In this document: one piece after another, positions 16,909 to 35,130 of the stretch
Numbering within the stretch: position 1 is the stretch's first letter
Layout: the number at the start of each line of letters is the position of its first letter
Assembly (NCBI GenBank): GCA_037577475.1
Contig: CM075185.1
Span: 620,001 to 684,000, forward strand
Length of the DNA: 64,000 bases
Reading direction: 5' to 3'
Source: Chaunax sp. Z400
Taxonomy: Eukaryota; Chordata; Actinopteri; Lophiiformes; Chaunacidae
Translations under genes and position numbers: made by a program
Notes under the pieces: model-generated
What the model saw: only the letters and a program-made list of their open reading frames with translations
The model's database searches: none
Told to the model about the DNA's origin: nothing

Positions 16909-18976
16909 ATAAATTCTATGCATACCATGCATACCATTCATACTATACATGCCATACATACTATTTATACTATACATACTATTCATACTGTACATACTAT
17001 ACATACTATTCATACTATACATACTATTCATACTGTACATACTATACATACTATTCATACTATACATACTATTCATACTATACATACTATTCATTCTATA
17101 CATACTATTCATACTATACATACTATTCATTCTACACATACTACTACTATTCATACTATTCATACTGTACATACTATACATACTATTCATACTGTACATA
17201 CTCTTCATACTATACATACTATTCATACTGTACATACTCTTCATACTATACATACTATTCATACTGTACATACTCTTCATACTATACATACTATTCATAC
17301 TATACATACTATTCATACTATTCATACTGTACATATTATACATACTATTCATACTATTCATACTGTACATACTATACATACTATTCATACTATACATACT
17401 ATTCATACTATACATACTATTCATACTGTACATACTATTCATACTGTACATACTATTCATACTATTCATACTGTACATACTGTACATACTGTACATACTG
17501 TACATACTATTCATACTATACATACTATTCATACTGCAAATACTATTCATACTGCACATACTATACATACTAGTCATACTGTACATACTATTCATACTAT
17601 TCATACTATACATACTATTCATACTGTACATACTATACATACTATTCATACTATACATACTAAACATACTGTTTATACTATACATACTATTCATACTGTA
17701 GATACTATACATATTATTCATACTGTACATACTATACATATTATTCATACTGTACATACTATTCATACTATTCATACTGTACATACTGTTCATACTATAC
17801 ATACTGTACATACTATACATATTATTTATACTATACATACTATTCATACTAAACATACTGTTTATACTATACATACTATACATACTCTACATACTATACA
17901 TACTATTTATACTATACATACTATTCATACTGTACATACTATACATACATATACATAATATTTTTTACTAAACATACTATTCATACTATACATACTATTA
18001 TTTCTACACATACTACTACTATACATACTATTCATACTATACATACTATTTTTTACTTTACATGCTATACATACTATTCATGCTATACATACTGTACATA
18101 CTATTCATACTGTTCATACTATTCATACTATACATACTGTACATACTGTACATACTATTCATACTGTACATACTATTCATACTATTCATACTATACATAC
18201 TATTCATACTGTACATACTGTACATACTATTCATACTGTACATACTATTCATACTATACATACTGTACATACTATACATACTATTCATACTATACATACA
18301 TATACAAACTATTTATACTATACATACTATTCATTCTATACATACTATTCATACTATACATACTATACATACTATTCATTCTACACATACTACTACTATA
18401 CATACTCTTCATACTATACATACTACTTTTTCCTATACATACTATTCATACTATACATACTATTCATTCTACACATACTACTACTATTCATACTATTCAT
18501 ACTGTACATACTATACGTACTATTCATACTTCACATACTATACATACTATTCATACTGTACATACTCTTCATACTATACATACTATTCATACTATACATA
18601 CTATTCATACTATTCATACTGTACATATTATACATACTATTCATACTGTACATACTATACATACTATTCATACTATACATACTATTCATACTGTACATAC
18701 TATTCATACTGTACATACTATACATACTGTACATACTATACATACTATTCATACTATACATACTAAACATACTGTTTATACTATACATACTATTCATACT
18801 GTACATACTATACATACTATACATACATATACATACTATTTATACTATACATACTATTCATTCTATACATACTATTCATACTATACATACTATTCATTCT
18901 ACACATACTACTACTATACATACTCTTCATACTATACATACTACTTTTTACTATACATACTATACATACTATACAT
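16909..18976 (+). repeat. HOR copy 6, class d (2,068 bp)
   Basis: M is at 16909, B at 17955 (body 1,046), C at 18303 (B-C 348), D at 18830 (C-D 527; D-M 147). The short tail lacks the GTAGATAC-to-TATGCAT portion found in class a. The next B (20023) is exactly 2,068 bp after this one; the pairs 7939/10007 and 29029/31097 have the same 2,068-bp spacing. Confidence 0.92.
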
Positions 18977-21340
18977 ATAAATTCTATGCATACCATGCAT
19001 ACCATTCATACTATACATGCCATACATACTATTTATACTATACATACTATTCATACTGTACATACTATACATACTATTCATACTATACATACTATTCATA
19101 CTGTACATACTATACATACTATTCATACTATACATACTATTCATACTATACATACTATTCATTCTATACATACTATTCATACTATACATACTATTCATTC
19201 TACACATACTACTACTATTCATACTATTCATACTGTACATACTATACATACTATTCATACTGTACATACTCTTCATACTATACATACTATTCATACTGTA
19301 CATACTCTTCATACTATACATACTATTCATACTGTACATACTCTTCATACTATACATACTATTCATACTATACATACTATTCATACTATTCATACTGTAC
19401 ATATTATACATACTATTCATACTATTCATACTGTACATACTATACATACTATTCATACTATACATACTATTCATACTATACATACTATTCATACTGTACA
19501 TACTATTCATACTGTACATACTATTCATACTATTCATACTGTACATACTGTACATACTGTACATACTGTACATACTATTCATACTATACATACTATTCAT
19601 ACTGCAAATACTATTCATACTGCACATACTATACATACTAGTCATACTGTACATACTATTCATACTATTCATACTATACATACTATTCATACTGTACATA
19701 CTATACATACTATTCATACTATACATACTAAACATACTGTTTATACTATACATACTATTCATACTGTAGATACTATACATATTATTCATACTGTACATAC
19801 TATACATATTATTCATACTGTACATACTATTCATACTATTCATACTGTACATACTGTTCATACTATACATACTGTACATACTATACATATTATTTATACT
19901 ATACATACTATTCATACTAAACATACTGTTTATACTATACATACTATACATACTCTACATACTATACATACTATTTATACTATACATACTATTCATACTG
20001 TACATACTATACATACATATACATAATATTTTTTACTAAACATACTATTCATACTATACATACTATTATTTCTACACATACTACTACTATACATACTATT
20101 CATACTATACATACTATTTTTTACTTTACATGCTATACATACTATTCATGCTATACATACTGTACATACTATTCATACTGTTCATACTATTCATACTATA
20201 CATACTGTACATACTGTACATACTATTCATACTGTACATACTATTCATACTATTCATACTATACATACTATTCATACTGTACATACTGTACATACTATTC
20301 ATACTGTACATACTATTCATACTATACATACTGTACATACTATACATACTATTCATACTATACATACATATACAAACTATTTATACTATACATACTATTC
20401 ATTCTATACATACTATTCATACTATACATACTATACATACTATTCATTCTACACATACTACTACTATACATACTCTTCATACTATACATACTACTTTTTC
20501 CTATACATACTATTCATACTATACATACTATTCATTCTACACATACTACTACTATTCATACTATTCATACTGTACATACTATACGTACTATTCATACTTC
20601 ACATACTATACATACTATTCATACTGTACATACTCTTCATACTATACATACTATTCATACTATACATACTATTCATACTATTCATACTGTACATATTATA
20701 CATACTATTCATACTGTACATACTATACATACTATTCATACTATACATACTATTCATACTGTACATACTATTCATACTGTACATACTATACATACTGTAC
20801 ATACTATACATACTATTCATACTATACATACTAAACATACTGTTTATACTATACATACTATTCATACTGTAGATACTATACATATTATTCATACTGTACA
20901 TACTATACATATTATTCATACTGTACATACTATTCATACTATTCATACTGTACATACTGTTCATACTATACATACTGTACATACTATACATATTATTTAT
21001 ACTATACATACTATTCATACTAAACATACTGTTTATACTATACATACTATACATACTATTCATACTATGCATACTATTCATACTACACATACTAGTCATA
21101 CTGTACATACTACACATACTATTCCTACTATACATACTATTCATACTGTACATACTATACATACTATTCATACTATTCATACTGTACATACTATGCATAC
21201 TATTCATACTGTACATACTATACATACTATTCATACTATACATACTATTCATTCTACACATACTACTACTATACATACTCTTCATACTATACATACTACT
21301 TTTTACTATACATACTATACATACTATTCATACTATACAT
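18977..21340 (+). repeat. HOR copy 7, class a (2,364 bp)
   Basis: M is at 18977, B at 20023, C at 20371 (B-C 348), tail 970 bp. Landmark spacings are identical to those of the copies at 8961 and 30051. Its offset from the copy at 8961 is 10,016 bp, the length of one a-b-c-d super-repeat. Confidence 0.92.
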
Positions 21341-24300
21341 ATAAATTCTATGCATACCATGCATACCATTCATACTATATATGCCATACATACTATTTAT
21401 ACTATACATACTATTCATACTGTACATACTATACATACTATTCATACTATACATACTATTCATACTGTACATACTATACATACTATTCATACTATACATA
21501 CTATTCATTCTATACATACTATTCATACTATACATACTATTCATTCTACACATACTACTACTATTCATACTATTCATACTGTACATACTATACATACTAT
21601 TCATACTGTACATACTCTTCATACTATACATACTATTCATACTCTACATACTCTTCATACTATACATACTATTCATACTATACATACTATTCATACTATT
21701 CATACTGTACATATTATACATACTATTCATACTATTCATACTGTACATACTATACATACTATTCATACTATACATACTATACATACTATTCATACTGTAC
21801 ATACTATTCATACTGTACATACTATTCATACTGTACATACTATTCATACTGTACATACTATTCATACTGTACATACTATACATACTATTCATACTGTACA
21901 TACTATTCATACTGTACATACTATACATACTATTCATACTATACATACTATTCATACTGCAAATACTATTCATACTGCACATACTATACATACTAGTCAT
22001 ACTGTACATACTATTCATACTATTCATACTATACATACTATTCATACTGTACATACTATACATACTATTCATACTATACATACTAAACATACTGTTTATA
22101 CTATACATACTATTCATACTGTAGATACTATACATATTATTCATACTGTACATACTATACATATTATTCATACTGTACATACTATTCATACTATTCATAC
22201 TGTACATACTGTTCATACTATACATACTGTACATACTATACATATTATTTATACTATACATACTATTCATACTAAACATACTGTTTATACTATACATACT
22301 ATACATACTCTACATACTATACATACTATTTATACTATACATACTATTCATACTGTACATACTGTACATACTATTCATACTGTACATACTATTCATACTA
22401 TACATACTGTACATACTATACATACTATTCATACTATACATACATATACAAACTATTTATACTATACATACTATTCATTCTATACATACTATTCATACTA
22501 TACATACTATACATACTATTCATTCTACACATACTACTACTATACATACTCTTCATACTATACATACTACTTTTTCCTATACATACTATTCATACTATAC
22601 ATACTATTCATTCTACACATACTACTACTATTCATACTATTCATACTGTACATACTATACGTACTATTCATACTTCACATACTATACATACTATTCATAC
22701 TGTACATACTCTTCATACTATACATACTATTCATACTATACATACTATTCATACTATTCATACTGTACATATTATACATACTATTCATACTGTACATACT
22801 ATACATACTATTCATACTATACATACTATTCATACTGTACATACTATTCATACTGTACATACTATACATACTGTACATACTATACATACTATTCATACTA
22901 TACATACTAAACATACTGTTTATACTATACATACTATTCATACTGTAGATACTATACATATTATTCATACTGTACATACTATACATATTATTCATACTGT
23001 ACATACTATTCATACTATTCATACTGTACATACTGTTCATACTATACATACTGTACATACTATACATATTATTTATACTATACATACTATTCATACTAAA
23101 CATACTGTTTATACTATACATACTATACATACTATTCATACTATGCATACTATTCATACTACACATACTAGTCATACTGTACATACTACACATACTATTC
23201 CTACTATACATACTATTCATACTGTACATACTATACATACTATTCATACTATTCATACTGTACATACTATGCATACTATTCATACTGTACATACTATACA
23301 TACTATTCATACTGTACATACTATTCATACTGTACATACTATTCATACTGTACATACTATTCATACTGTACATACTATTCATACTGTACATACTATACAT
23401 ACTATTCATACTGTACATACTATTCATACTGTACATACTATACATACTATTCATACTATACATACTATTCATACTGCAAATACTATTCATACTGCACATA
23501 CTATACATACTAGTCATACTGTACATACTATACATACTATTCATACTGTACATACTATTCATACTGTACATACTATACATACTATTCATACTATACATAC
23601 TATTCATACTGCAAATACTATTCATACTGCACATACTATACATACTAGTCATACTGTACATACTATGCATACTATTCATACTGTACATACTATACATACT
23701 ATTCATACTGTACATACTATTCATACTGTACATACTATTCATACTGTACATACTATTCATACTGTACATACTATTCATACTGTACATACTATACATACTA
23801 TTCATACTGTACATACTATTCATACTGTACATACTATACATACTATTCATACTATACATACTATTCATACTGCAAATACTATTCATACTGCACATACTAT
23901 ACATACTAGTCATACTGTACATACTATTCATACTATTCATACTATACATACTATTCATACTGTACATACTATACATACTATTCATACTATACATACTAAA
24001 CATACTGTTTATACTATACATACTATTCATACTGTAGATACTATACATATTATTCATACTGTACATACTATACATATTATTCATACTGTACATACTATTC
24101 ATACTATTCATACTGTACATACTGTTCATACTATACATACTGTACATACTATACATATTATTTATACTATACATACTATTCATACTAAACATACTGTTTA
24201 TACTATACATACTATACATACTCTACATACTATACATACTATTTATACTATACATACTATTCATACTGTACATACTGTACATACTATTCATACTGTACAT

Positions 24301-25329
24301 ACTATTCATACTATACATACTGTACATACTATACATACTATTCATACTATACATACATATACAAACTATTTATACTATACATACTATTCATTCTATACAT
24401 ACTATTCATACTATACATACTATACATACTATTCATTCTACACATACTACTACTATACATACTCTTCATACTATACATACTACTTTTTCCTATACATACT
24501 ATTCATACTATACATACTATTCATTCTACACATACTACTACTATTCATACTATTCATACTGTACATACTATACGTACTATTCATACTTCACATACTATAC
24601 ATACTATTCATACTGTACATACTCTTCATACTATACATACTATTCATACTATACATACTATTCATACTATTCATACTGTACATATTATACATACTATTCA
24701 TACTGTACATACTATACATACTATTCATACTATACATACTATTCATACTGTACATACTATTCATACTGTACATACTATACATACTGTACATACTATACAT
24801 ACTATTCATACTATACATACTAAACATACTGTTTATACTATACATACTATTCATACTGTAGATACTATACATATTATTCATACTGTACATACTATACATA
24901 TTATTCATACTGTACATACTATTCATACTATTCATACTGTACATACTGTTCATACTATACATACTGTACATACTATACATATTATTTATACTATACATAC
25001 TATTCATACTAAACATACTGTTTATACTATACATACTATACATACTATTCATACTATGCATACTATTCATACTACACATACTAGTCATACTGTACATACT
25101 ACACATACTATTCCTACTATACATACTATTCATACTGTACATACTATACATACTATTCATACTATTCATACTGTACATACTATGCATACTATTCATACTG
25201 TACATACTATACATACTATTCATACTATACATACTATTCATTCTACACATACTACTACTATACATACTCTTCATACTATACATACTACTTTTTACTATAC
25301 ATACTATACATACTATTCATACTATACAT
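21341..25329 (+). repeat. HOR copy 8, composite lacking B and an internal M (3,989 bp)
   Basis: M (21341) is of the class b type (TATATGCC). The body runs to about 22,360 and then passes directly into sequence that normally lies just 5' of C, skipping B and the T6 cassettes; C is at 22447. The class a tail that follows is left at about 23,296-23,313 for mid-body sequence, with no M. A second identical B-less junction comes at about 24,263-24,277, then C at 24360 and a complete 970-bp class a tail to the next M. The two C elements are 1,913 bp apart, as are the two B-less junctions. Confidence 0.85.
22447..24359 (+). repeat. 1,913-bp unit without M or B
   Basis: From one C element (22447) to the next (24360) is 1,913 bp, and the flanking B-less junctions have the same spacing. 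The unit contains a class a tail start, a tail-to-body jump near 23.3 kb, and three TGCAAATACT elements (23475, 23610, 23871). It is the only stretch of the array in which both the M element and the B cassette are absent for more than 3 kb. Confidence 0.75.
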
Positions 25330-28045
25330 ATAAATTCTATGCATACCATGCATACCATTCATACTATATATGCCATACATACTATTTATACTATACATAC
25401 TATTCATACTGTACATACTATACATACTATTCATACTATACATACTATTCATACTGTACATACTATACATACTATTCATACTATACATACTATTCATTCT
25501 ATACATACTATTCATACTATACATACTATTCATTCTACACATACTACTACTATTCATACTATTCATACTGTACATACTATACATACTATTCATACTGTAC
25601 ATACTCTTCATACTATACATACTATTCATACTCTACATACTCTTCATACTATACATACTATTCATACTATACATACTATTCATACTATTCATACTGTACA
25701 TATTATACATACTATTCATACTATTCATACTGTACATACTATACATACTATTCATACTATACATACTATACATACTATTCATACTGTACATACTATTCAT
25801 ACTGTACATACTATTCATACTGTACATACTATTCATACTGTACATACTATTCATACTGTACATACTATACATACTATTCATACTGTACATACTATTCATA
25901 CTGTACATACTATACATACTATTCATACTATACATACTATTCATACTGCAAATACTATTCATACTGCACATACTATACATACTAGTCATACTGTACATAC
26001 TATTCATACTATTCATACTATACATACTATTCATACTGTACATACTATACATACTATTCATACTATACATACTAAACATACTGTTTATACTATACATACT
26101 ATTCATACTGTAGATACTATACATATTATTCATACTGTACATACTATACATATTATTCATACTGTACATACTATTCATACTATTCATACTGTACATACTG
26201 TTCATACTATACATACTGTACATACTATACATATTATTTATACTATACATACTATTCATACTAAACATACTGTTTATACTATACATACTATACATACTCT
26301 ACATACTATACATACTATTTATACTATACATACTATTCATACTGTACATACTATACATACATATACATAATATTTTTTACTAAACATACTATTTATACTA
26401 TACATACTATTCATTCTATACATACTATTCATACTATACATACTATTATTTCTACACATACTACTACTATACATACTATTCATACTATACATACTATTTT
26501 TTACTTTACATGCTATACATACTATTCATGCTATACATACTGTACATACTATTCATACTGTTCATACTATTCATACTATACATACTGTACATACTGTACA
26601 TACTATTCATACTGTACATACTATTCATACTATTCATACTATACATACTATTCATACTGTACATACTGTACATACTATTCATACTGTACATACTATTCAT
26701 ACTATACATACTATTCATACTGTACATACTATTCATACTATACATACATATACAAACTATTTATACTATACATACTATTCATTCTATACATACTATTCAT
26801 ACTATACATACTATACATACTATTCATTCTACACATACTACTACTATACATACTCTTCATACTATACATACTACTTTTTACTATACATACTATACATACT
26901 ATTCATACTATACATACTATTCATTCTACACATACTACTACTATTCATACTATTCATACTGTACATACTATACGTACTATTCATACTTCACATACTATAC
27001 ATACTATTCATACTGTACATACTCTTCATACTATACATACTATTCATACTATACATACTATTCATACTATTCATACTGTACATATTATACATACTATTCA
27101 TACTGTACATACTATACATACTATTCATACTATACATACTATTCATACTATACATACTATACGTACTATGCATACTATTCATACTGTACATACTATACAT
27201 ACTATTCGTACTATACATACTATTCCTACTATACATACTATTCATACTGTACATACTATACATACTATTCATACTATGCATACTATTCATACTACACATA
27301 CTAGTCATACTGTACATACTATACATACTATTCAAACTGTACATACTATTCATACTATACATACTATACATACTGTTCATACTATACATACTATTCATAC
27401 TGTACATACTATACATACTATTCATACTATGCATACTATTCATACTACACATACTAGTCATACTGTACATACTACACATACTATTCATACTATACATACT
27501 GCACATACTATTCATACTATACATACTGTACATACTATTTATACTATACATACTACACATACTATTTATACTATACATACTATTTATACTATACATACTA
27601 TTCATACTGTACATGCTATACATACTACTCATACTATACATACTATTCGTACTATACATACTATTCATGCTGTACATACTGTACATACTATTCATACTAT
27701 TCATACTGTACATACTGTACATACTATTCATACTGTACATACTATACATACTATTCATACTATACATACTATTCATACTATTCATACTATACATACTATT
27801 CATACTGTACATACTGTACATACTATTCATACTGTACATACTATTCATACTATACATACTATTCATACTGTACATACTATACATACATATACATACTATT
27901 TATACTATACATACTATTCATTCTATACATACTATTCATACTAAACATACTATTCATTCTACACATACTACTACTATACATACTCTTCATACTATACATA
28001 CTACTTTTTACTATACATACTATACATACTATTCATACTATACAT
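25330..28045 (+). repeat. HOR copy 9, class b (2,716 bp)
   Basis: M is at 25330, B at 26367 (body 1,037), C at 26751 (384), D at 27890 (1,139), then 156 bp to the next M. All landmark spacings match the copy at 11325, offset 14,005 bp. Confidence 0.92.
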
Positions 28046-30050
28046 ATAAATTCTATGCATACCATGCATACCATTCATACTATACATGCCATACATACTA
28101 TTTATACTATACATACTATTCATACTGTACATACTATACATACTATTCATACTATACATACTATTCATACTGTACATACTATACATACTATTCATACTAT
28201 ACATACTATTCATTCTATACATACTATTCATACTATACATACTATTCATTCTACACATACTACTACTATTCATACTATTCATACTGTACATACTATTCAT
28301 ACTGTACATACTCTTCATACTATACATACTATTCATTCTGTACATACTCTTCATACTATACATACTATTCATACTATACATACTATTGATACTATTCATA
28401 CTGTACATATTATACATACTATTCATACTATTCATACTGTACATACTATACATACTATTCATACTATACATACTATTCATACTATACATACTATTCATAC
28501 TGTACATACTATTCATACTGTACATACTATTCATACTATTCATACTGTACATACTGTACATACTGTACATACTGTACATACTATTCATACTATACATACT
28601 ATTCATACTGCAAATACTATTCATACTGCACATACTATACATACTAGTCATACTGTACATACTATTCATACTATTCATACTATACATACTATTCATACTG
28701 TACATACTATACATACTATTCATACTATACATACTAAACATACTGTTTATACTATACATACTATTCATACTGTAGATACTATACATATTATTCATACTGT
28801 ACATACTATACATATTATTCATACTGTACATACTATTCATACTATTCATACTGTACATACTGTTCATACTATACATACTGTACATACTATACATATTATT
28901 TATACTATACATACTATTCATACTAAACATACTGTTTATACTATACATACTATACATACTCTACATACTATACATACTATTTATACTATACATACTATTC
29001 ATACTGTACATACTATACATACATATACATAATATTTTTTACTAAACATACTATTCATACTATACATACTATTATTTCTACACATACTACTACTATACAT
29101 ACTATTCATACTATACATACTATTTTTTACTTTACATGCTATACATACTATTCATGCTATACATACTGTACATACTATTCATACTGTTCATACTATTCAT
29201 ACTATACATACTGTACATACTGTACATACTATTCATACTGTACATACTATTCATACTATTCATACTATACATACTATTCATACTGTACATACTGTACATA
29301 CTATTCATACTGTACATACTATTCATACTATACATACTGTACATACTATACATACTATTCATACTATACATACATATACAAACTATTTATACTATACATA
29401 CTATTCATTCTATACATACTATTCATACTATACATACTATACATACTATTCATTCTACACATACTACTACTATACATACTCTTCATACTATACATACTAC
29501 TTTTTCCTATACATACTATTCATACTATACATACTATTCATTCTACACATACTACTACTATTCATACTATTCATACTGTACATACTATACGTACTATTCA
29601 TACTTCACATACTATACATACTATTCATACTGTACATACTCTTCATACTATACATACTATTCATACTATACATACTATTCATACTATTCATACTGTACAT
29701 ATTATACATACTATTCATACTGTACATACTATACATACTATTCATACTATACATACTATTCATACTGTACATACTATTCATACTGTACATACTATACATA
29801 CTGTACATACTATACATACTATTCATACTATACATACTAAACATACTGTTTATACTATACATACTATTCATACTGTACATACTATACATACTATACATAC
29901 ATATACATACTATTTATACTATACATACTATTCATTCTATACATACTATTCATACTATACATACTATTCATTCTACACATACTACTACTATACATACTCT
30001 TCATACTATACATACTACTTTTTACTATACATACTATACATACTATACAT
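28046..30050 (+). repeat. HOR copy 10, shortened body with class d tail (2,005 bp)
   Basis: M is at 28046, B at 29029 (body 983 bp, the shortest seen), C at 29377 (B-C 348), D at 29904 (527), then 147 bp to the next M. The body begins like a class c copy (CATACTATTGATACT at about 28386) and ends like a class a or d body (four CATACTGTA monomers near 28550), so it looks recombinant. CATTCTGTA at about 28334 is a private point variant. Confidence 0.87.
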
Positions 30051-32414
30051 ATAAATTCTATGCATACCATGCATACCATTCATACTATACATGCCATACA
30101 TACTATTTATACTATACATACTATTCATACTGTACATACTATACATACTATTCATACTATACATACTATTCATACTGTACATACTATACATACTATTCAT
30201 ACTATACATACTATTCATACTATACATACTATTCATTCTATACATACTATTCATACTATACATACTATTCATTCTACACATACTACTACTATTCATACTA
30301 TTCATACTGTACATACTATACATACTATTCATACTGTACATACTCTTCATACTATACATACTATTCATACTGTACATACTCTTCATACTATACATACTAT
30401 TCATACTGTACATACTCTTCATACTATACATACTATTCATACTATACATACTATTCATACTATTCATACTGTACATATTATACATACTATTCATACTATT
30501 CATACTGTACATACTATACATACTATTCATACTATACATACTATTCATACTATACATACTATTCATACTGTACATACTATTCATACTGTACATACTATTC
30601 ATACTATTCATACTGTACATACTGTACATACTGTACATACTGTACATACTATTCATACTATACATACTATTCATACTGCAAATACTATTCATACTGCACA
30701 TACTATACATACTAGTCATACTGTACATACTATTCATACTATTCATACTATACATACTATTCATACTGTACATACTATACATACTATTCATACTATACAT
30801 ACTAAACATACTGTTTATACTATACATACTATTCATACTGTAGATACTATACATATTATTCATACTGTACATACTATACATATTATTCATACTGTACATA
30901 CTATTCATACTATTCATACTGTACATACTGTTCATACTATACATACTGTACATACTATACATATTATTTATACTATACATACTATTCATACTAAACATAC
31001 TGTTTATACTATACATACTATACATACTCTACATACTATACATACTATTTATACTATACATACTATTCATACTGTACATACTATACATACATATACATAA
31101 TATTTTTTACTAAACATACTATTCATACTATACATACTATTATTTCTACACATACTACTACTATACATACTATTCATACTATACATACTATTTTTTACTT
31201 TACATGCTATACATACTATTCATGCTATACATACTGTACATACTATTCATACTGTTCATACTATTCATACTATACATACTGTACATACTGTACATACTAT
31301 TCATACTGTACATACTATTCATACTATTCATACTATACATACTATTCATACTGTACATACTGTACATACTATTCATACTGTACATACTATTCATACTATA
31401 CATACTGTACATACTATACATACTATTCATACTATACATACATATACAAACTATTTATACTATACATACTATTCATTCTATACATACTATTCATACTATA
31501 CATACTATACATACTATTCATTCTACACATACTACTACTATACATACTCTTCATACTATACATACTACTTTTTCCTATACATACTATTCATACTATACAT
31601 ACTATTCATTCTACACATACTACTACTATTCATACTATTCATACTGTACATACTATACGTACTATTCATACTTCACATACTATACATACTATTCATACTG
31701 TACATACTCTTCATACTATACATACTATTCATACTATACATACTATTCATACTATTCATACTGTACATATTATACATACTATTCATACTGTACATACTAT
31801 ACATACTATTCATACTATACATACTATTCATACTGTACATACTATTCATACTGTACATACTATACATACTGTACATACTATACATACTATTCATACTATA
31901 CATACTAAACATACTGTTTATACTATACATACTATTCATACTGTAGATACTATACATATTATTCATACTGTACATACTATACATATTATTCATACTGTAC
32001 ATACTATTCATACTATTCATACTGTACATACTGTTCATACTATACATACTGTACATACTATACATATTATTTATACTATACATACTATTCATACTAAACA
32101 TACTGTTTATACTATACATACTATACATACTATTCATACTATGCATACTATTCATACTACACATACTAGTCATACTGTACATACTACACATACTATTCCT
32201 ACTATACATACTATTCATACTGTACATACTATACATACTATTCATACTATTCATACTGTACATACTATGCATACTATTCATACTGTACATACTATACATA
32301 CTATTCATACTATACATACTATTCATTCTACACATACTACTACTATACATACTCTTCATACTATACATACTACTTTTTACTATACATACTATACATACTA
32401 TTCATACTATACAT
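30051..32414 (+). repeat. HOR copy 11, class a (2,364 bp)
   Basis: M is at 30051, B at 31097, C at 31445 (B-C 348), tail 970 bp. It is the partner of 8961-11324 in the 21,090-bp offset duplication. Confidence 0.92.
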
Positions 32415-35130
32415 ATAAATTCTATGCATACCATGCATACCATTCATACTATATATGCCATACATACTATTTATACTATACATACTATTCATACTGTACA
32501 TACTATACATACTATTCATACTATACATACTATTCATACTGTACATACTATACATACTATTCATACTATACATACTATTCATTCTATACATACTATTCAT
32601 ACTATACATACTATTCATTCTACACATACTACTACTATTCATACTATTCATACTGTACATACTATACATACTATTCATACTGTACATACTCTTCATACTA
32701 TACATACTATTCATACTCTACATACTCTTCATACTATACATACTATTCATACTATACATACTATTCATACTATTCATACTGTACATATTATACATACTAT
32801 TCATACTATTCATACTGTACATACTATACATACTATTCATACTATACATACTATACATACTATTCATACTGTACATACTATTCATACTGTACATACTATT
32901 CATACTGTACATACTATTCATACTGTACATACTATTCATACTGTACATACTATACATACTATTCATACTGTACATACTATTCATACTGTACATACTATAC
33001 ATACTATTCATACTATACATACTATTCATACTGCAAATACTATTCATACTGCACATACTATACATACTAGTCATACTGTACATACTATTCATACTATTCA
33101 TACTATACATACTATTCATACTGTACATACTATACATACTATTCATACTATACATACTAAACATACTGTTTATACTATACATACTATTCATACTGTAGAT
33201 ACTATACATATTATTCATACTGTACATACTATACATATTATTCATACTGTACATACTATTCATACTATTCATACTGTACATACTGTTCATACTATACATA
33301 CTGTACATACTATACATATTATTTATACTATACATACTATTCATACTAAACATACTGTTTATACTATACATACTATACATACTCTACATACTATACATAC
33401 TATTTATACTATACATACTATTCATACTGTACATACTATACATACATATACATAATATTTTTTACTAAACATACTATTTATACTATACATACTATTCATT
33501 CTATACATACTATTCATACTATACATACTATTATTTCTACACATACTACTACTATACATACTATTCATACTATACATACTATTTTTTACTTTACATGCTA
33601 TACATACTATTCATGCTATACATACTGTACATACTATTCATACTGTTCATACTATTCATACTATACATACTGTACATACTGTACATACTATTCATACTGT
33701 ACATACTATTCATACTATTCATACTATACATACTATTCATACTGTACATACTGTACATACTATTCATACTGTACATACTATTCATACTATACATACTATT
33801 CATACTGTACATACTATTCATACTATACATACATATACAAACTATTTATACTATACATACTATTCATTCTATACATACTATTCATACTATACATACTATA
33901 CATACTATTCATTCTACACATACTACTACTATACATACTCTTCATACTATACATACTACTTTTTACTATACATACTATACATACTATTCATACTATACAT
34001 ACTATTCATTCTACACATACTACTACTATTCATACTATTCATACTGTACATACTATACGTACTATTCATACTTCACATACTATACATACTATTCATACTG
34101 TACATACTCTTCATACTATACATACTATTCATACTATACATACTATTCATACTATTCATACTGTACATATTATACATACTATTCATACTGTACATACTAT
34201 ACATACTATTCATACTATACATACTATTCATACTATACATACTATACGTACTATGCATACTATTCATACTGTACATACTATACATACTATTCGTACTATA
34301 CATACTATTCCTACTATACATACTATTCATACTGTACATACTATACATACTATTCATACTATGCATACTATTCATACTACACATACTAGTCATACTGTAC
34401 ATACTATACATACTATTCAAACTGTACATACTATTCATACTATACATACTATACATACTGTTCATACTATACATACTATTCATACTGTACATACTATACA
34501 TACTATTCATACTATGCATACTATTCATACTACACATACTAGTCATACTGTACATACTACACATACTATTCATACTATACATACTGCACATACTATTCAT
34601 ACTATACATACTGTACATACTATTTATACTATACATACTACACATACTATTTATACTATACATACTATTTATACTATACATACTATTCATACTGTACATG
34701 CTATACATACTACTCATACTATACATACTATTCGTACTATACATACTATTCATGCTGTACATACTGTACATACTATTCATACTATTCATACTGTACATAC
34801 TGTACATACTATTCATACTGTACATACTATACATACTATTCATACTATACATACTATTCATACTATTCATACTATACATACTATTCATACTGTACATACT
34901 GTACATACTATTCATACTGTACATACTATTCATACTATACATACTATTCATACTGTACATACTATACATACATATACATACTATTTATACTATACATACT
35001 ATTCATTCTATACATACTATTCATACTAAACATACTATTCATTCTACACATACTACTACTATACATACTCTTCATACTATACATACTACTTTTTACTATA
35101 CATACTATACATACTATTCATACTATACAT
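32415..35130 (+). repeat. HOR copy 12, class b (2,716 bp)
   Basis: M is at 32415, B at 33452, C at 33836, D at 34975; spacings are identical to the copies at 11325 and 25330. It is the partner of 11325-14040 in the 21,090-bp offset duplication. Confidence 0.92.
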
